Shown here one piece after another: positions 18,305 to 28,646 of a DNA stretch of 64,000 bases. A program made the position numbers and the translations under genes. Every line of letters begins with the position of its first letter. Within the stretch, counting starts at the first letter, position 1. The notes below the pieces were generated by a model. It had not been told where the DNA came from. It searched no databases and saw nothing but the letters and a program-made list of their open reading frames with translations. This DNA comes from Pseudomonas sp. PDM16 (GTDB lineage: Bacteria > Pseudomonadota > Gammaproteobacteria > Pseudomonadales > Pseudomonadaceae): contig NZ_JACVAM010000003.1 in assembly GCF_014851865.1 (NCBI RefSeq), positions 496,001 through 560,000 of the forward strand. Reading direction: 5' to 3'.

Positions 18305-19120
18305 TTGTCGCGCCCGTCGTCTCTTGCCCCCGATCGCCCGGTGCTGCTCGTGCAGTTGTCGGACAGTCATCTTTTTGCCGAGGAAGACGGCAAACTGCTG
18401 GGCATGAACACCCATGACAGCCTGGCCAAGGTCGTTGATCGTGTGCAAGCAGAACAGCCGGAGATCGACCTAATCCTCGCCACCGGCGATCTCTCGCAGG
18501 ACGGCAGCGTGGCCTCCTACCAGCGCTTCGGCCAACTCACCGCCGCTCTCGATACTCTCACTCGCTGGTTCCCCGGCAACCATGACGAGCTGCCAGCCAT
18601 GCGCGAGGCCTGCAATGGCAGCGATCTATTGCAGCCGGTGGTGGATCTGGGCAACTGGCGCATCACCTTGCTCGACTCATCGATCCCCGGTGCAGTACCT
18701 GGCTACCTGGCAGACGATCAGCTGGAACTGCTGGAAAAGGCCCTCAGCGAAGCCCCTGAGCGCCACCATCTGGTGTGCTTCCACCATCACCCGGTGCCCA
18801 TCGGCTGCCGCTGGATGGATCCGATCGGCATTCGCAACCCGGACTCGCTATTCGCAGTGCTGGACCGCTATCCGCAGGTCAAGGCCGTGCTCTGGGGTCA
18901 CGTGCACCAGGAGTTCGACCAGCAGCGCGGCAACGTTCGCCTTCTTGCATCGCCGTCCACCTGCGTACAGTTCGCCCCCGGCAGCGAGGAATTCCAGGTC
19001 GATACCACCGCCCCCGGTTATCGCTGGTTGCGCCTGCATAACGACGGAAAGCTTGAGACAGGCGTCTCTCGGGTCACCGGAATCCACTTCGAAGTCGACT
19101 ACAGTATCAAGGGCTACTGA
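18305..19120 (+). CDS. cpdA: 3',5'-cyclic-AMP phosphodiesterase CpdA
   Basis: Metallophosphatase that degrades cAMP and so limits Vfr/CRP signalling. The 271-residue protein has all class III phosphodiesterase metal motifs in order: QLSDSHLF, ATGDLSQDG, FPGNHDE, CFHHHPVP and WGHVHQEF. The start is TTG at 18305, with AGGAG nine bases upstream; no ATG occurs before the first motif. The upstream gap holds a TGTGATCACA palindrome and a Vfr-like site, which suggests cAMP-dependent feedback control. Confidence 0.95.
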   Translation: MSRPSSLAPDRPVLLVQLSDSHLFAEEDGKLLGMNTHDSLAKVVDRVQAEQPEIDLILATGDLSQDGSVASYQRFGQLTAALDTLTRWFPGNHDELPAMREACNGSDLLQPVVDLGNWRITLLDSSIPGAVPGYLADDQLELLEKALSEAPERHHLVCFHHHPVPIGCRWMDPIGIRNPDSLFAVLDRYPQVKAVLWGHVHQEFDQQRGNVRLLASPSTCVQFAPGSEEFQVDTTAPGYRWLRLHNDGKLETGVSRVTGIHFEVDYSIKGY

Positions 19121-19253
19121 TCGTCGGCGTTCAGGTGCGCGGGGTGCCGTCCTACATATACATGTTCCTGCACGGCCGCAAACCAACTCCAGGCCTATAC
19201 CTGAGGTGTCAATGCTTGCGGCTTCGGCCGCCTAGCTTGTAGCCTCCCGCTCC

Positions 19254-19874
19254 ATGAATCCCAGCATCCTCTATATCCACGGCCTCAACAGCTCGCCCGC
19301 CTCGACCAAGGCCAGCCAGTTGTTCAGGGCGGCCGAACATGGCGGCATCACTCGGCATCTGCGCGTGCCGGCCCTGCATCACCACCCGCGTCAGGCCATG
19401 CAGCAGCTGCAGACAGCCATCGCCGAGCTGGGCCGGCCTTTGCTGGTTGGCAGCTCCCTGGGCGGTTATTACGCCACCCACCTTGCGGAGCAGCACGGTC
19501 TCTCCGCCCTGCTGATCAACCCGGCCGTGCGCCCGCACCGGCTGTTCGGTGGCAAGGAGGTCGAGCAGACCAATTACTACACCAACGAGACCTGGCTGCT
19601 GACCGTTGATCACGTCGCCGCCCTGCAGGAGCTGGAGACAGCCGAACCGCAGGACGCAGCCCGTTACCATGTGTGGCTGCAAACCATGGATGAGACCCTC
19701 GACTACCGCCAGGCCGAGGCCTTCTACACCGGCTGCACACTGGACATTCAGGAAGGCGGCGACCACAGCTACCAGGGCTTCGCCCAGCGCATCCCGGAAA
19801 TCCTCGCACTGGCCGGCTTTGCCCCCGCCCTCTGGGCCGATTTCGACTTTTCCACCCTTTTGAAGAAGACCTGA
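19254..19874 (+). CDS. yqiA: YqiA/YcfP family alpha/beta hydrolase (esterase)
   Basis: 206-residue small esterase. The N terminus ILYIHGLNSSPASTKA is the oxyanion region, and GSSLGGYYA contains the nucleophile Ser near residue 65. The GGDHSYQGF segment near the C terminus carries the catalytic His. The length matches E. coli YqiA. It lies seven bases ahead of parE, and the yqiA-parE pairing is conserved in gammaproteobacteria. The physiological substrate is not known. Confidence 0.9.
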   Translation: MNPSILYIHGLNSSPASTKASQLFRAAEHGGITRHLRVPALHHHPRQAMQQLQTAIAELGRPLLVGSSLGGYYATHLAEQHGLSALLINPAVRPHRLFGGKEVEQTNYYTNETWLLTVDHVAALQELETAEPQDAARYHVWLQTMDETLDYRQAEAFYTGCTLDIQEGGDHSYQGFAQRIPEILALAGFAPALWADFDFSTLLKKT

Positions 19875-19880
19875 ACGCTT

Positions 19881-21779
19881 ATGGCCCAGCAGAACGCCTA
19901 TAACGCCGATGCCATCGAAGTACTGTCCGGTCTGGACCCGGTGCGCAAGCGCCCGGGCATGTACACCGACACCGCGCGGCCCAACCACCTGGCCCAGGAA
20001 GTCATCGACAACAGCGTCGACGAAGCGCTGGCCGGCCACGCCAAGGTCATCCAGGTCATCCTCCACGACGACAACTCGCTGGAAGTGGTCGACGACGGCC
20101 GCGGCATGCCGGTCGACATCCACCCGGAAGAAGGCATCCCCGGTGTCGAGCTGATCCTCACCAAGCTGCACGCCGGCGGCAAGTTCTCCAACAAGAACTA
20201 CCAGTTCTCTGGCGGCCTGCACGGCGTGGGTATCTCCGTAGTGAACGCCCTGTCCAACCAGGTCGAGGTCAAGGTCAAGCGTGACGGCAACGAGCACCGC
20301 ATGACCTTCGCCGACGGTTTCAAGGCCACCGACCTGGAAGTGATTGGCACGGTCGGCAAGCGCAACACCGGCACCAGTGTGCGCTTCTGGCCCGACCCGA
20401 AGTACTTCGACTCACCGAAGTTCTCCATCAGCCGCCTGAAGCATGTGCTGAAGGCCAAGGCCGTGCTGTGCCCGGGCCTGGAGGTTACCTTCACCGACAA
20501 GAACAACGGCGAAACCACCCGTTGGTACTTCGAGGACGGCCTGCGCTCTTACCTCGTCGACGCGGTCAGCGAATTCGTGCGCCTGCCCGACGAACCGTTC
20601 TGCGGCTCCCTGGCCGGCAACAAGGAGGCGGTCGATTGGGCCCTGCTGTGGCTGCCGGAAGGCGGCGAGTCGCTGCAGGAAAGCTACGTCAACCTGATCC
20701 CCACCGCCCAGGGCGGCACCCACGTCAACGGCCTACGCCAGGGCCTGCTCGACGCCATGCGCGAGTTTTGCGAGTTCCGCAACCTGCTGCCGCGCGGCGT
20801 GAAGCTGGCCCCGGAAGACGTCTGGGAGCGTATCGCCTTCGTCCTCTCGATGAAGATGCAGGACGCCCAGTTCTCCGGCCAGACCAAAGAACGCCTGTCC
20901 TCCCGCGAGGCTTCGGCGTTCGTCTCCGGCGTGGCCAAGGACGCCTTCAGCCTGTGGCTCAATGCCCATCCGGAAACCGGCCTGCTCCTGGCCGAGCAGG
21001 CTATCGGCAACGCCGGGCGTCGTCTCAAGGCCGGCAAGAAGGTCGAGCGCAAGAAGATCACCCAGGGCCCGGCACTGCCCGGCAAGCTGGCCGACTGCGC
21101 GGGCCAGGACCCGATGCGCTCCGAACTGTTCCTGGTCGAGGGTGACTCCGCCGGTGGTTCGGCCAAGCAGGCGCGCGACAAGGAGTTCCAGGCGATCCTG
21201 CCGCTGCGCGGCAAGATCCTCAACACCTGGGAAGTCGACGGCGGCGAAGTGCTGGCCAGCCAGGAAGTGCACAACATCGCCGTGGCCATCGGCGTCGATC
21301 CGGGCTCGGCCGATCTTGGCGAGCTGCGCTACGGCAAGGTCTGCATCCTCGCCGACGCCGACTCCGACGGCCTGCATATCGCCACGCTGATCTGCGCCCT
21401 GTTCGTTCGCCACTTCCGCCCGCTGGTGGATGCCGGCCACGTCTACGTGGCCATGCCGCCGCTGTACCGCATCGATCTGGGCAAGGAGATCTTCTACGCC
21501 CTCGACGAAGCCGAGCGCGACGGCATCCTCGATCGCCTGGTGGCCGAGAAGCGCCGTGGCAAGCCGCAGGTCACCCGCTTCAAAGGCCTGGGTGAAATGA
21601 ACCCGCCGCAGCTGCGCGAAACCACCATGGACCCCAACACCCGCCGCCTGGTGCAGCTGACCCTGGAAGACTTCGAGGGCACGCTGGAGATCATGGACAT
21701 GCTGCTGGCGAAGAAACGCGCCGGTGACCGCAAGAGCTGGCTGGAAGCCAAGGGCAACCTCGCGGAGGTTCTCGCGTGA
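19881..21779 (+). CDS. parE: DNA topoisomerase IV subunit B
   Basis: ATPase subunit of topoisomerase IV, which separates daughter chromosomes. The 632-residue protein has the GHKL ATP-binding motifs (QEVIDNSVDEALAG, DDGRGMPVDIH, GGLHGVG), the transducer segment, and the Toprim domain with EGDSAGGSA and DADSDGLHI. Length and order are normal. The next gene starts at a GTG that overlaps its stop. Confidence 0.98.
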   Translation: MAQQNAYNADAIEVLSGLDPVRKRPGMYTDTARPNHLAQEVIDNSVDEALAGHAKVIQVILHDDNSLEVVDDGRGMPVDIHPEEGIPGVELILTKLHAGGKFSNKNYQFSGGLHGVGISVVNALSNQVEVKVKRDGNEHRMTFADGFKATDLEVIGTVGKRNTGTSVRFWPDPKYFDSPKFSISRLKHVLKAKAVLCPGLEVTFTDKNNGETTRWYFEDGLRSYLVDAVSEFVRLPDEPFCGSLAGNKEAVDWALLWLPEGGESLQESYVNLIPTAQGGTHVNGLRQGLLDAMREFCEFRNLLPRGVKLAPEDVWERIAFVLSMKMQDAQFSGQTKERLSSREASAFVSGVAKDAFSLWLNAHPETGLLLAEQAIGNAGRRLKAGKKVERKKITQGPALPGKLADCAGQDPMRSELFLVEGDSAGGSAKQARDKEFQAILPLRGKILNTWEVDGGEVLASQEVHNIAVAIGVDPGSADLGELRYGKVCILADADSDGLHIATLICALFVRHFRPLVDAGHVYVAMPPLYRIDLGKEIFYALDEAERDGILDRLVAEKRRGKPQVTRFKGLGEMNPPQLRETTMDPNTRRLVQLTLEDFEGTLEIMDMLLAKKRAGDRKSWLEAKGNLAEVLA

Positions 21780-22768
21780 GGCTGGGCCTGGCCCTCGCCG
21801 GCCTGCTGTTCGCCTCCGCTGCCCTCGCCGCCGAAAAGCCGACCGAACTGACTCAGCTGGAGCTGCTGGCCGAACACCCGGTGGACGGCATGGCGGCAGG
21901 CAACCTGTCCGGCCTGACCCGTTGCGGCGAGGAATGGCTGGTCGTGTCCGACCGTGAGGACGATCGCCTGTACCGGCTGCTGCCGGCCGACGGCGCCTGG
22001 CAGGCCGAGGCGGAAACCTTCGACGCGCCGCCAGTGCCGCCCAGCGCCCTGCCATGGGGCCTGCGCATGCGTACCTGGCTGGCCAATCAGGTACGTGGCG
22101 GCGAGCTGGACTTCGAGAGCATCAGTTGCGACGCCAAGGGCAATCGCTACCTGCTCAGCGAGGCACACACCGCCTTGCTCCAGGTCGGCCCCAGCGGCAT
22201 GGCCGAATGGCTACCACTGCCCGAGGGCCTTATCCGTCAGGCTCGTGCCAGTGGCATGCTGCTGCGCCACAACGCCCTCCTCGAAGGCCTGACCATCGAC
22301 CCGGCTGGCGAGCGCTTGTGGCTGGCCGCCGAGCGCGAACGCCGCGGCCTGCTGGTGCTGCACAAGGACAAGGGCCGCTGGCGCTGCACCGGCGGCTGCA
22401 TCCTGATGTCCGAAGCCGGCCAGCTGCGCTCACCGCTCACGCCTCAGAGCGACAAGCGCTACCCACGCAGCTTTGGCGACCTGTCCTTCCTCGACGGCAA
22501 ACTGTTCAGCCTGGAGCGTCTGGAGCACCGCATCTGTCGCCGCAGCCCGACCACCGGTGCGGAAGAGAAATGCTGGTCCTTCGCCGCTGCCGCACTGACC
22601 CAGGAGCGCCGCTACCCCGAGCCCTACGGCAACGCCGAGGCCCTGTGGCTGGACAAGGATGGCGCCTGGCTGGGTGTGGACAACAACGACCTGGCCCGCG
22701 CCGACGGCGAGCGCCGCCCACTGCTCTGGCACTTCAAGGCGCCAGCCGGCGGCTGGAGCGCACCGTGA
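21776..22768 (+). CDS. Esterase-like activity of phytase family protein
   Basis: 330-residue exported protein with a signal peptide (MRLGLALAGLLFASAALAAE, cleavage near residue 19). Its repeated beta-strand pattern with NLSGLTRCGEEWLVVSDRED, ISCDAKGNRYLLSEAH and LEGLTIDPAGERLWLAAERE fits the esterase-like-phytase beta-propeller fold. No substrate is established for these proteins in bacteria. GTG start overlaps the parE stop (GTGA), and its own end overlaps the next GTG. It is part of a five-gene parE-parC transcription unit. Confidence 0.8.
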   Translation: MRLGLALAGLLFASAALAAEKPTELTQLELLAEHPVDGMAAGNLSGLTRCGEEWLVVSDREDDRLYRLLPADGAWQAEAETFDAPPVPPSALPWGLRMRTWLANQVRGGELDFESISCDAKGNRYLLSEAHTALLQVGPSGMAEWLPLPEGLIRQARASGMLLRHNALLEGLTIDPAGERLWLAAERERRGLLVLHKDKGRWRCTGGCILMSEAGQLRSPLTPQSDKRYPRSFGDLSFLDGKLFSLERLEHRICRRSPTTGAEEKCWSFAAAALTQERRYPEPYGNAEALWLDKDGAWLGVDNNDLARADGERRPLLWHFKAPAGGWSAP

Positions 22769-23292
22769 GCGACAGACCCGCCGGCCAGCGTGCCGCCCGC
22801 GTGATGCTGATCCTGGCCTGGATAGTCGCTCTGGCCCTGGCCACCTACTGGTTCGGCAACTGGGAAGAGCAGCGCGACAACCCCAATCGCCAGCTGCAGT
22901 CGGTACACGGCGACGGCTATATCGAGGTGCGCCTGGCCAGCAGCCGCGGTGGCCACTATGTGCTGGACGGCAAGATCAATACGCGCACGGTGACCTTCCT
23001 GCTGGATACCGGCGCCACCGCCGTGGCCGTACCGCAGAAGCTGGCCGGCGAACTCGGCCTGCAACCCGGCGCACCGGTGCAGATTCGCACGGCCAACGGT
23101 ACCGTCACCGGCTGGCGCACCCGCCTCGACCTGCTGCAGCTCGGTGACATCCAGCTGCGCGACGTGGCGGCGCTGATCACGCCTGGCATGGAAGGCGAAG
23201 AGGTGCTGCTCGGCATGAGCGCCCTCAAGCAACTCGAATTCACTCAAAAGGGTGGCACCCTGGTGCTGCGCCAATCGACTTCACTGAAATGA
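22765..23292 (+). CDS. Membrane-anchored retropepsin-like aspartic protease
   Basis: 175 residues with an N-terminal membrane helix (about residues 13-30) and a single retropepsin-like domain. The active-site motif [13 protein letters not shown] (Asp81) and the downstream [16 protein letters not shown] are hallmarks of the clan AA TIGR02281 group. Proteins of this type act as dimers, each giving one Asp. The GTG start overlaps the stop of the phytase-like gene by four bases. Its targets are unknown. A second protease of this kind is encoded at 49036-49689. Confidence 0.85.
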   Translation: MSDRPAGQRAARVMLILAWIVALALATYWFGNWEEQRDNPNRQLQSVHGDGYIEVRLASSRGGHYVLDGKINTRTVTFLLDTGATAVAVPQKLAGELGLQPGAPVQIRTANGTVTGWRTRLDLLQLGDIQLRDVAALITPGMEGEEVLLGMSALKQLEFTQKGGTLVLRQSTSLK

Positions 23293-23305
23293 CCCTGAGG
23301 CACGC

Positions 23306-25564
23306 ATGAGCGACTCCCTCGACTTGAGCCTGGAAGGCGTGGAACGCCGTTCCCTAGCCGACTTCACCGAGCAGGCTTATCTCAACTACTCCATGTACGT
23401 GATCATGGACCGCGCCCTGCCGCACATCGGCGACGGCCTCAAGCCGGTGCAACGACGCATCGTCTACGCCATGAGCGAGCTGGGCCTGGACGCCGACTCC
23501 AAGCACAAGAAATCGGCGCGTACCGTCGGTGACGTGCTCGGTAAGTTCCACCCGCACGGCGACAGCGCCTGCTACGAGGCCATGGTGCTGATGGCGCAGC
23601 CGTTCAGCTACCGCTACACCCTGGTCGACGGCCAGGGCAACTGGGGTGCGCCGGACGATCCCAAGTCCTTCGCCGCCATGCGTTACACCGAGGCTCGCCT
23701 GTCGCGTTACTCCGAGGTGCTGCTCAGCGAGCTAGGCCAGGGCACCGTGGACTGGGTGCCGAACTTCGACGGCACCCTCGACGAGCCGGCGACCCTACCG
23801 GCGCGTCTGCCGAACATCCTGCTCAACGGCACCACCGGCATCGCCGTGGGCATGGCCACCGACGTGCCGCCGCATAACCTGCGCGAAGTCGCCAGCGCCT
23901 GTGTACGCCTGCTGGATGAGCCGAACGCCACCGTCGAGCAGCTGTGCGAGCACATTCTTGGCCCGGACTTCCCCACCGAGGCGGAAGTCATCACGCCCAA
24001 GGCCGACCTGCTGAAGATCTACGAAACCGGTAAGGGCTCGGTGCGTATGCGCGCCGTGTATCGCGTCGAGGACGGCGACATCGTGGTCACCGCCCTGCCG
24101 CACCAGGTTTCCGGAGCCAAGGTGCTGGAGCAGATCGCCGCGCAGATGCAGGCGAAGAAGCTGCCGATGGTCGCCGACCTGCGCGACGAGTCGGACCACG
24201 AGCACCCGACCCGCATCGTCATCATCCCGCGCTCCAACCGTGTGGATGCCGACGAACTGATGCAGCACCTGTTCGCTACCACGGACCTGGAGTCCAGCTA
24301 CCGGGTCAACACCAACGTCATCGGCCTCGACGGCAAGCCGTCCGTCAAGGACCTGCGCACCCTGCTCACCGAGTGGCTGCAGTACCGCGTCGGCACCGTG
24401 CGTCGTCGCCTGCAGTTCCGCCTGGACAAGGTGGAGAAGCGCCTGCACCTGTTGGAAGGCTTGCTCGCTGCCTTCCTCAACCTGGATGAAGTGATCCACA
24501 TCATCCGCACTGAGGACTCGCCCAAGCCGGTGCTGATGGAGCGCTTCGGCCTCACCGAGATCCAGGCCGACTACATCCTCGACACCCGCCTGCGTCAGCT
24601 GGCGCGCCTGGAAGAAATGAAAATCCGTGGCGAGCAGGACGAGCTGGCCAAGGAGCGCGCCAAGCTGCTGGCCCTGCTCGGCAGCGAAACCAAGCTGAAG
24701 AAGCTGGTGCGCCAGGAAATACTCGACGACGCAGAGAAGTACGGCGATGACCGCCGCTCGCCGATCGTCGCCCGCGCCGAGGCCAAGGCCCTGTCCGAAA
24801 CCGAGCTGATGCCGACCGAACCGGTCACCGTGGTGCTCTCGGAAAAAGGCTGGGTGCGCTGCGCCAAGGGCCACGACATCGACGCCACCGGCCTGTCGTA
24901 CAAGGCCGGCGACGGTTTCAAAACGTCTGCGCCGGGTCGCTCGAACCAGTACGCCGTGTTCATCGACTCGACCGGGCGCAGCTACTCGCTGGCCGCTCAC
25001 AGCCTGCCATCCGCGCGAGGCCAGGGCGAGCCGCTCACCGGCCGCCTGCAGCCGCCACCGGGCGCGACCTTCGATTGCGTACTGCTGCCGGACGACAACG
25101 CGCTGTATGTAATCGCCTCGGACGCCGGCTACGGCTTCGTGGTCAAGGGTGAAGACCTGCAGGCCAAGAACAAGGCCGGCAAGACCCTGCTGACCCTGCC
25201 GAGCGGCGCCCTGGTGGTGCCGCCCAAGCCGGTGGCCAACCGCGAGGAAGACTGGCTGGCGGCGGTGACCACCGAAGGTCGCCTGCTGCTGTTCAAGGTC
25301 GCCGACCTGCCGCAACTGGGCAAAGGCAAGGGCAACAAGATCATCGGCATCCCCGGTGAGCGCGTGGCCAGCCGCGAGGAATACCTCACCGACCTGGCCG
25401 TGCTGCCGAGCGGCGCCACCCTGGTGCTGCAGGCCGGCAAGCGCACCCTGTCGCTCAAGCCGGACGATCTGGAGCACTACAAGGGCGAGCGCGGACGCCG
25501 TGGCAACAAGCTGCCACGCGGCTTCCAGCGGGTCGACCAACTGCTGGTGGAAAGCCCGGCCTGA
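23306..25564 (+). CDS. parC: DNA topoisomerase IV subunit A
   Basis: DNA-cleaving subunit of topoisomerase IV. The 752-residue protein contains the winged-helix CAP region [15 protein letters not shown] and the catalytic Tyr in [11 protein letters not shown] near residue 127. Its C-terminal part forms the beta-pinwheel region. The quinolone-resistance-determining region has Ser87 and Glu91, the wild-type susceptible residues in Pseudomonas numbering. Last gene of the parE unit; a strong hairpin follows. Confidence 0.98.
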   Translation: MSDSLDLSLEGVERRSLADFTEQAYLNYSMYVIMDRALPHIGDGLKPVQRRIVYAMSELGLDADSKHKKSARTVGDVLGKFHPHGDSACYEAMVLMAQPFSYRYTLVDGQGNWGAPDDPKSFAAMRYTEARLSRYSEVLLSELGQGTVDWVPNFDGTLDEPATLPARLPNILLNGTTGIAVGMATDVPPHNLREVASACVRLLDEPNATVEQLCEHILGPDFPTEAEVITPKADLLKIYETGKGSVRMRAVYRVEDGDIVVTALPHQVSGAKVLEQIAAQMQAKKLPMVADLRDESDHEHPTRIVIIPRSNRVDADELMQHLFATTDLESSYRVNTNVIGLDGKPSVKDLRTLLTEWLQYRVGTVRRRLQFRLDKVEKRLHLLEGLLAAFLNLDEVIHIIRTEDSPKPVLMERFGLTEIQADYILDTRLRQLARLEEMKIRGEQDELAKERAKLLALLGSETKLKKLVRQEILDDAEKYGDDRRSPIVARAEAKALSETELMPTEPVTVVLSEKGWVRCAKGHDIDATGLSYKAGDGFKTSAPGRSNQYAVFIDSTGRSYSLAAHSLPSARGQGEPLTGRLQPPPGATFDCVLLPDDNALYVIASDAGYGFVVKGEDLQAKNKAGKTLLTLPSGALVVPPKPVANREEDWLAAVTTEGRLLLFKVADLPQLGKGKGNKIIGIPGERVASREEYLTDLAVLPSGATLVLQAGKRTLSLKPDDLEHYKGERGRRGNKLPRGFQRVDQLLVESPA

Positions 25565-25597
25565 GCCCGAGCGCAGCGCGAAGGCATGCCGTAGAGC

Positions 25598-25619
25598 GCC
25601 GCGGACTGGAGTCCGCGGC
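25598..25619 (+). terminator. Hairpin after parC
   Basis: A perfect 10-bp stem, GCCGCGGACT / AGTCCGCGGC, with a two-base GG loop, 33 bases after the parC stop. The tail has only a short CTTTG, so termination may be partial. Confidence 0.6.
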
Positions 25620-25686
25620 CGCTTTGACGGATCATACGCAGCCTTGACGCATGATTGCGGCCGCCGTAGCGGTCCCGGGTGAAACG

Positions 25687-26397
25687 ATGAAACTGCTGCG
25701 CCTCTCCTCCGTACTGCTGCTGACCAGCCTGCTCGGCCTGGCTGGCTGCACGGCGCACAAGCCGATACCGCTGTACCAGCTGGACAACGGCAACGCCGAG
25801 ATTCCTACCAAGAGCCAGGGCCTGGCCGTGCTGCTTGGCCCGGTCTCCGTGGCCGACTATCTGCAGCATGAAACCCTGTTGCAGCGCCAGAGCGACAGCA
25901 GCCTGATGGCTGCCAACGATGCCCGCTGGGCCGGCAGCCTGGCCGCCGATATCGACCAATTGCTGTTGCGCCAGCTGGCCTGGCGCCTGGACAGCCAACG
26001 CACCGTACTGGCGCCGATCAGTCCCGAGTTCAAACCCGACGTACAGGTACAGGTGAACATCATCCGTCTGGACTCCGGCCCCAGCTATCCTGCGGTGCTG
26101 GAGGCCCAATGGCGCCTGCTGGACAAGGGCGGCCAACTGCGCGACAGCCAATTGGTTCGGTTGGAGGAAGCTCACAGCGGTAGCACGGCGGACCAGGTTC
26201 AGGCCCAGAGCCGCCTGCTGCGCCAACTGGCCCTGCGCCTTTCAGAGGCCATCGAACCGCTGCGTAACCAGCCGATCGCAGAAGCCTCGAAACCCGCCCA
26301 GGCCACACCGAAGCCCGTCAAACCGAAGGTCGAGCAGAAGCCACAGATCCCGCTGGTCGCCCCCACCCGCAGCAGCGGTGAAGTGCTGCGTTTCTGA
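25687..26397 (+). CDS. PqiC/YmbA-family outer membrane lipoprotein
   Basis: 236-residue lipoprotein with signal and lipobox ([10 protein letters not shown], Cys near residue 21). The body matches the ABC-type transport auxiliary lipoprotein group (PqiC, DUF330): YYQL-like start [26 protein letters not shown] and [11 protein letters not shown]. The last 50 residues are rich in Pro and Lys ([18 protein letters not shown]), probably a flexible periplasmic tail. PqiC normally works with PqiA and PqiB in lipid transport, but those genes are not adjacent here. It lies 32 bases ahead of xseB. Confidence 0.8.
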   Translation: MKLLRLSSVLLLTSLLGLAGCTAHKPIPLYQLDNGNAEIPTKSQGLAVLLGPVSVADYLQHETLLQRQSDSSLMAANDARWAGSLAADIDQLLLRQLAWRLDSQRTVLAPISPEFKPDVQVQVNIIRLDSGPSYPAVLEAQWRLLDKGGQLRDSQLVRLEEAHSGSTADQVQAQSRLLRQLALRLSEAIEPLRNQPIAEASKPAQATPKPVKPKVEQKPQIPLVAPTRSSGEVLRF

Positions 26398-26429
26398 CCT
26401 CCGATCCAACTGTGCCGAGAGTCCGCCCC

Positions 26430-26672
26430 ATGGCCCGCAAGAAAGCTGCCGTCGACTTCGAAAAATCCCTCGCCGATCTGCAGACCCTGGTCGAGCGTCT
26501 GGAGAGCGGCGAGCTATCTCTGGAGGACTCGCTGACCGCCTTCGAGCAGGGCATCGGCCTGACCCGCGACTGCCAGTCCGCCCTGGCCCAGGCCGAACAG
26601 AAGGTCCAGCAACTGCTGGAGCGCGACGGTGAACTGGAGGAAGTACCCTTCGAAGCGGACGAGCAGGCATGA
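26430..26672 (+). CDS. xseB: Exodeoxyribonuclease VII small subunit
   Basis: 80-residue helical protein that caps the large subunit XseA in exonuclease VII. The sequence [30 protein letters not shown] (read as two overlapping blocks) is diagnostic. The ATG at 26430 gives the expected MARKK start; an in-frame ATG six codons earlier lacks a better site. It overlaps ispA by four bases. Confidence 0.95.
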   Translation: MARKKAAVDFEKSLADLQTLVERLESGELSLEDSLTAFEQGIGLTRDCQSALAQAEQKVQQLLERDGELEEVPFEADEQA

Positions 26673-27556
26673 TCGCCGCGTACCAGCAGCGCTGCCAGGC
26701 GCGGGTCGACGCCGCGCTGGAGGAACTGTTCGACGCACCTCGCAGCGAACTGGCCCGTTTGTACCAGGCCATGCGTTACAGCGTGGTCAACGGCGGCAAG
26801 CGCGTGCGCCCGCTCCTGGTCTACGCTGCCTGCGAGGCGCTGGAAGGTGACCTCGACCGCGCCGATGGCGCCGCCTGTGCCGTGGAGCTGATCCACGCCT
26901 ATTCCCTGGTGCATGACGACCTTCCGGCCATGGACGACGACGACCTGCGCCGCGGCCAGCCGACCACCCATATTGCCTATGACGAGGCCTGCGCCATTCT
27001 CGCCGGCGACGGCCTGCAGAGCCTGGCCTTCGAGGCCCTGGCCGACGCTCGGCGCAACCCGGCCGATCCGGACCTACGCCTGTCCATGGTCCTGGGCCTG
27101 GCGCGTGCGGCCGGCCCGGCCGGCATGGTCGGCGGTCAGGCCATCGACCTGGAGTCGGTGGGTCGCCAACTCGACCAGCAGGCCCTGGAAATCATGCACC
27201 GGCACAAGACCGGCGCACTGATCGAAGCCAGCGTGCAGCTCGGCGCCCTGGCCAGCAGCAAGGCCGACCTGGCCAGCCTGCGCTCGCTGCAACAGTACGC
27301 GCGGGCCGTGGGCCTGGCCTTCCAGGTGCAGGACGACATCCTCGACGTGGAGAGCGATACCGCCACCCTGGGCAAGACCCAAGGCAAGGACGAAGCCAAC
27401 CACAAGCCGACCTACCCCGCCCTGCTCGGTTTGGAGCAGGCCAAGGCCTATGCACTGGAGCTGCGCGACCAGGCTCTGCACGCCCTGCGTTCATTCGGCA
27501 ACAGCGCCGAACCGCTGCGCGAACTGGCTCGTTACATCGTCGAGCGACGCAACTAG
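26669..27556 (+). CDS. ispA: Farnesyl diphosphate synthase
   Basis: Condenses isopentenyl diphosphate with dimethylallyl and geranyl diphosphate to give farnesyl diphosphate, the precursor of quinones and undecaprenyl carriers. The 295-residue protein has both Asp-rich motifs: [14 protein letters not shown] at residues 83-96 and QDDILD near 220. The start ATG overlaps the xseB stop (ATGA). dxs would normally follow directly, but here a five-gene block has come between them. It converges on a LysR gene 22 bases away. Confidence 0.97.
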   Translation: MIAAYQQRCQARVDAALEELFDAPRSELARLYQAMRYSVVNGGKRVRPLLVYAACEALEGDLDRADGAACAVELIHAYSLVHDDLPAMDDDDLRRGQPTTHIAYDEACAILAGDGLQSLAFEALADARRNPADPDLRLSMVLGLARAAGPAGMVGGQAIDLESVGRQLDQQALEIMHRHKTGALIEASVQLGALASSKADLASLRSLQQYARAVGLAFQVQDDILDVESDTATLGKTQGKDEANHKPTYPALLGLEQAKAYALELRDQALHALRSFGNSAEPLRELARYIVERRN

Positions 27557-27577
27557 ATCCCGGTTTGCGGACCGCTG

Positions 27578-28489
27578 TCACTCGGCCAGCTGCAGCAGCT
27601 GGCCACGCAACCAGCGATTGCCCGCTTCGCCCTCGGACTGAGCCGCCCAATACAGATTCAGGCTCACCGGCGGCAGGCTCACCGGCAGATCCAGCAAGCG
27701 GTTCGGCAACCCACCGTTGATCAACCCGGCGTAGCGCCTTGGCATGGTCAGCAACTGCTCACTCTGAGCCACCAGCAATGCCGCCGACAGGTAGTGCTGG
27801 CAGCGCTGCCGAACGTTGCGCACCAACCCCACCTCGCCCAAGGCGAGGTCCTCCACACAAATGCCACGCCGCCGAGAGGTGACGGCCACATGGTCGGCAG
27901 CCAGGTAGCGCTGCAGGCTCAACTCGCCACTGAACCCGGGGCCTGCTACCACACACAATGGGTCGCGCAGCAGCAGGTGCTGCCTCAACTCATTGTCGGT
28001 GGGACGCGCGATCTCGATGGCCAGGTCGATGCGCCCCGCGAGTAGCTCGCGCTTGAGATCGGCCCAGTGCAGGCTGCTGCTGCGCAATTCCAGCTGCGGG
28101 GCTACTCGACTCAGATGAGCGATGATCGCAGGCAGGACCACCGGCTCCATCTGCTCCGGCATGTTCAGGCAGAACGTCCTGCGGTCATTGCCAGGATCGA
28201 AGTGCTGCCCGCGAGAAACGCTGCGCAGCAGCCCTCCCAATGCCTCGTGAATGCCCGGCGCCAGCTGCTTGGCCAGCGGAGTAGGCACCACGCCGCGCCC
28301 TTCGCGCACGAACAGTGGGTCATCCATCTGCTCACGCAAGCGGCGCAGCGCGTGACTGACCGCCGACTGGCTCAGATGCAGGGCAACCGCCGCGCGAGTC
28401 AGATTGCGCTCGCGATAGATCACCTCGAACACCCGAAACAGGTTTAGATCGATACGTTCGATTACCGACCATTCATGTTCTTTATTCAT
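27578..28489 (-). CDS. LysR family transcriptional regulator
   Basis: 303 residues. Residues 12-70 form the winged helix-turn-helix (LNLFRVFEVIYRERNLTRAA, LHLSQSAVSHALRRLRE), and the rest is a periplasmic-binding-protein-like effector domain. It is divergent from the acyl-CoA ligase operon with a 157-base shared promoter region, so it most likely controls that operon. The NodD/LeuO-like effector domain (NMPEQMEPVVLPAIIAHL) gives no clue to the ligand. Confidence 0.93.
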   Translation of the reverse strand: MNKEHEWSVIERIDLNLFRVFEVIYRERNLTRAAVALHLSQSAVSHALRRLREQMDDPLFVREGRGVVPTPLAKQLAPGIHEALGGLLRSVSRGQHFDPGNDRRTFCLNMPEQMEPVVLPAIIAHLSRVAPQLELRSSSLHWADLKRELLAGRIDLAIEIARPTDNELRQHLLLRDPLCVVAGPGFSGELSLQRYLAADHVAVTSRRRGICVEDLALGEVGLVRNVRQRCQHYLSAALLVAQSEQLLTMPRRYAGLINGGLPNRLLDLPVSLPPVSLNLYWAAQSEGEAGNRWLRGQLLQLAE

Positions 28490-28548
28490 GATTAATCACA
28501 GCCATGACCAACACCTAAGCCTACCAGGCTGGATTGGCCAACCAAACC

Positions 28549-28563
28549 ATGAATAGCATTCAT
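28549..28563. promoter_or_regulatory. Inverted repeat ATGAATAGCATTCAT in the LysR/ligase promoter region
   Basis: A perfect 6-bp inverted repeat with a three-base spacer, about 85 bases ahead of the acyl-CoA ligase start. A similar sequence, TTCATGATTAATCA, overlaps the LysR start. This is a plausible binding site for the divergent LysR protein. Confidence 0.4.
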
Positions 28564-28646
28564 ATATGAGGATGAATAAGCATCAGTTCTGGCGCACCTC
28601 GCCTGCCCCTAAGATGCGCCCAACAAGAACCCAAAGGGTCCGAGCA

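Noticed and set aside
19205..19235. GCGGC TTCGG CCGC hairpin before yqiA considered as a cpdA terminator
   Set aside because: Short stem with no U run and about 90 bases past cpdA; evidence too weak to list.
23795..25540. Long minus-strand frame (581 codons) opposite parC
   Set aside because: Antisense shadow; parC is full length with all catalytic motifs.
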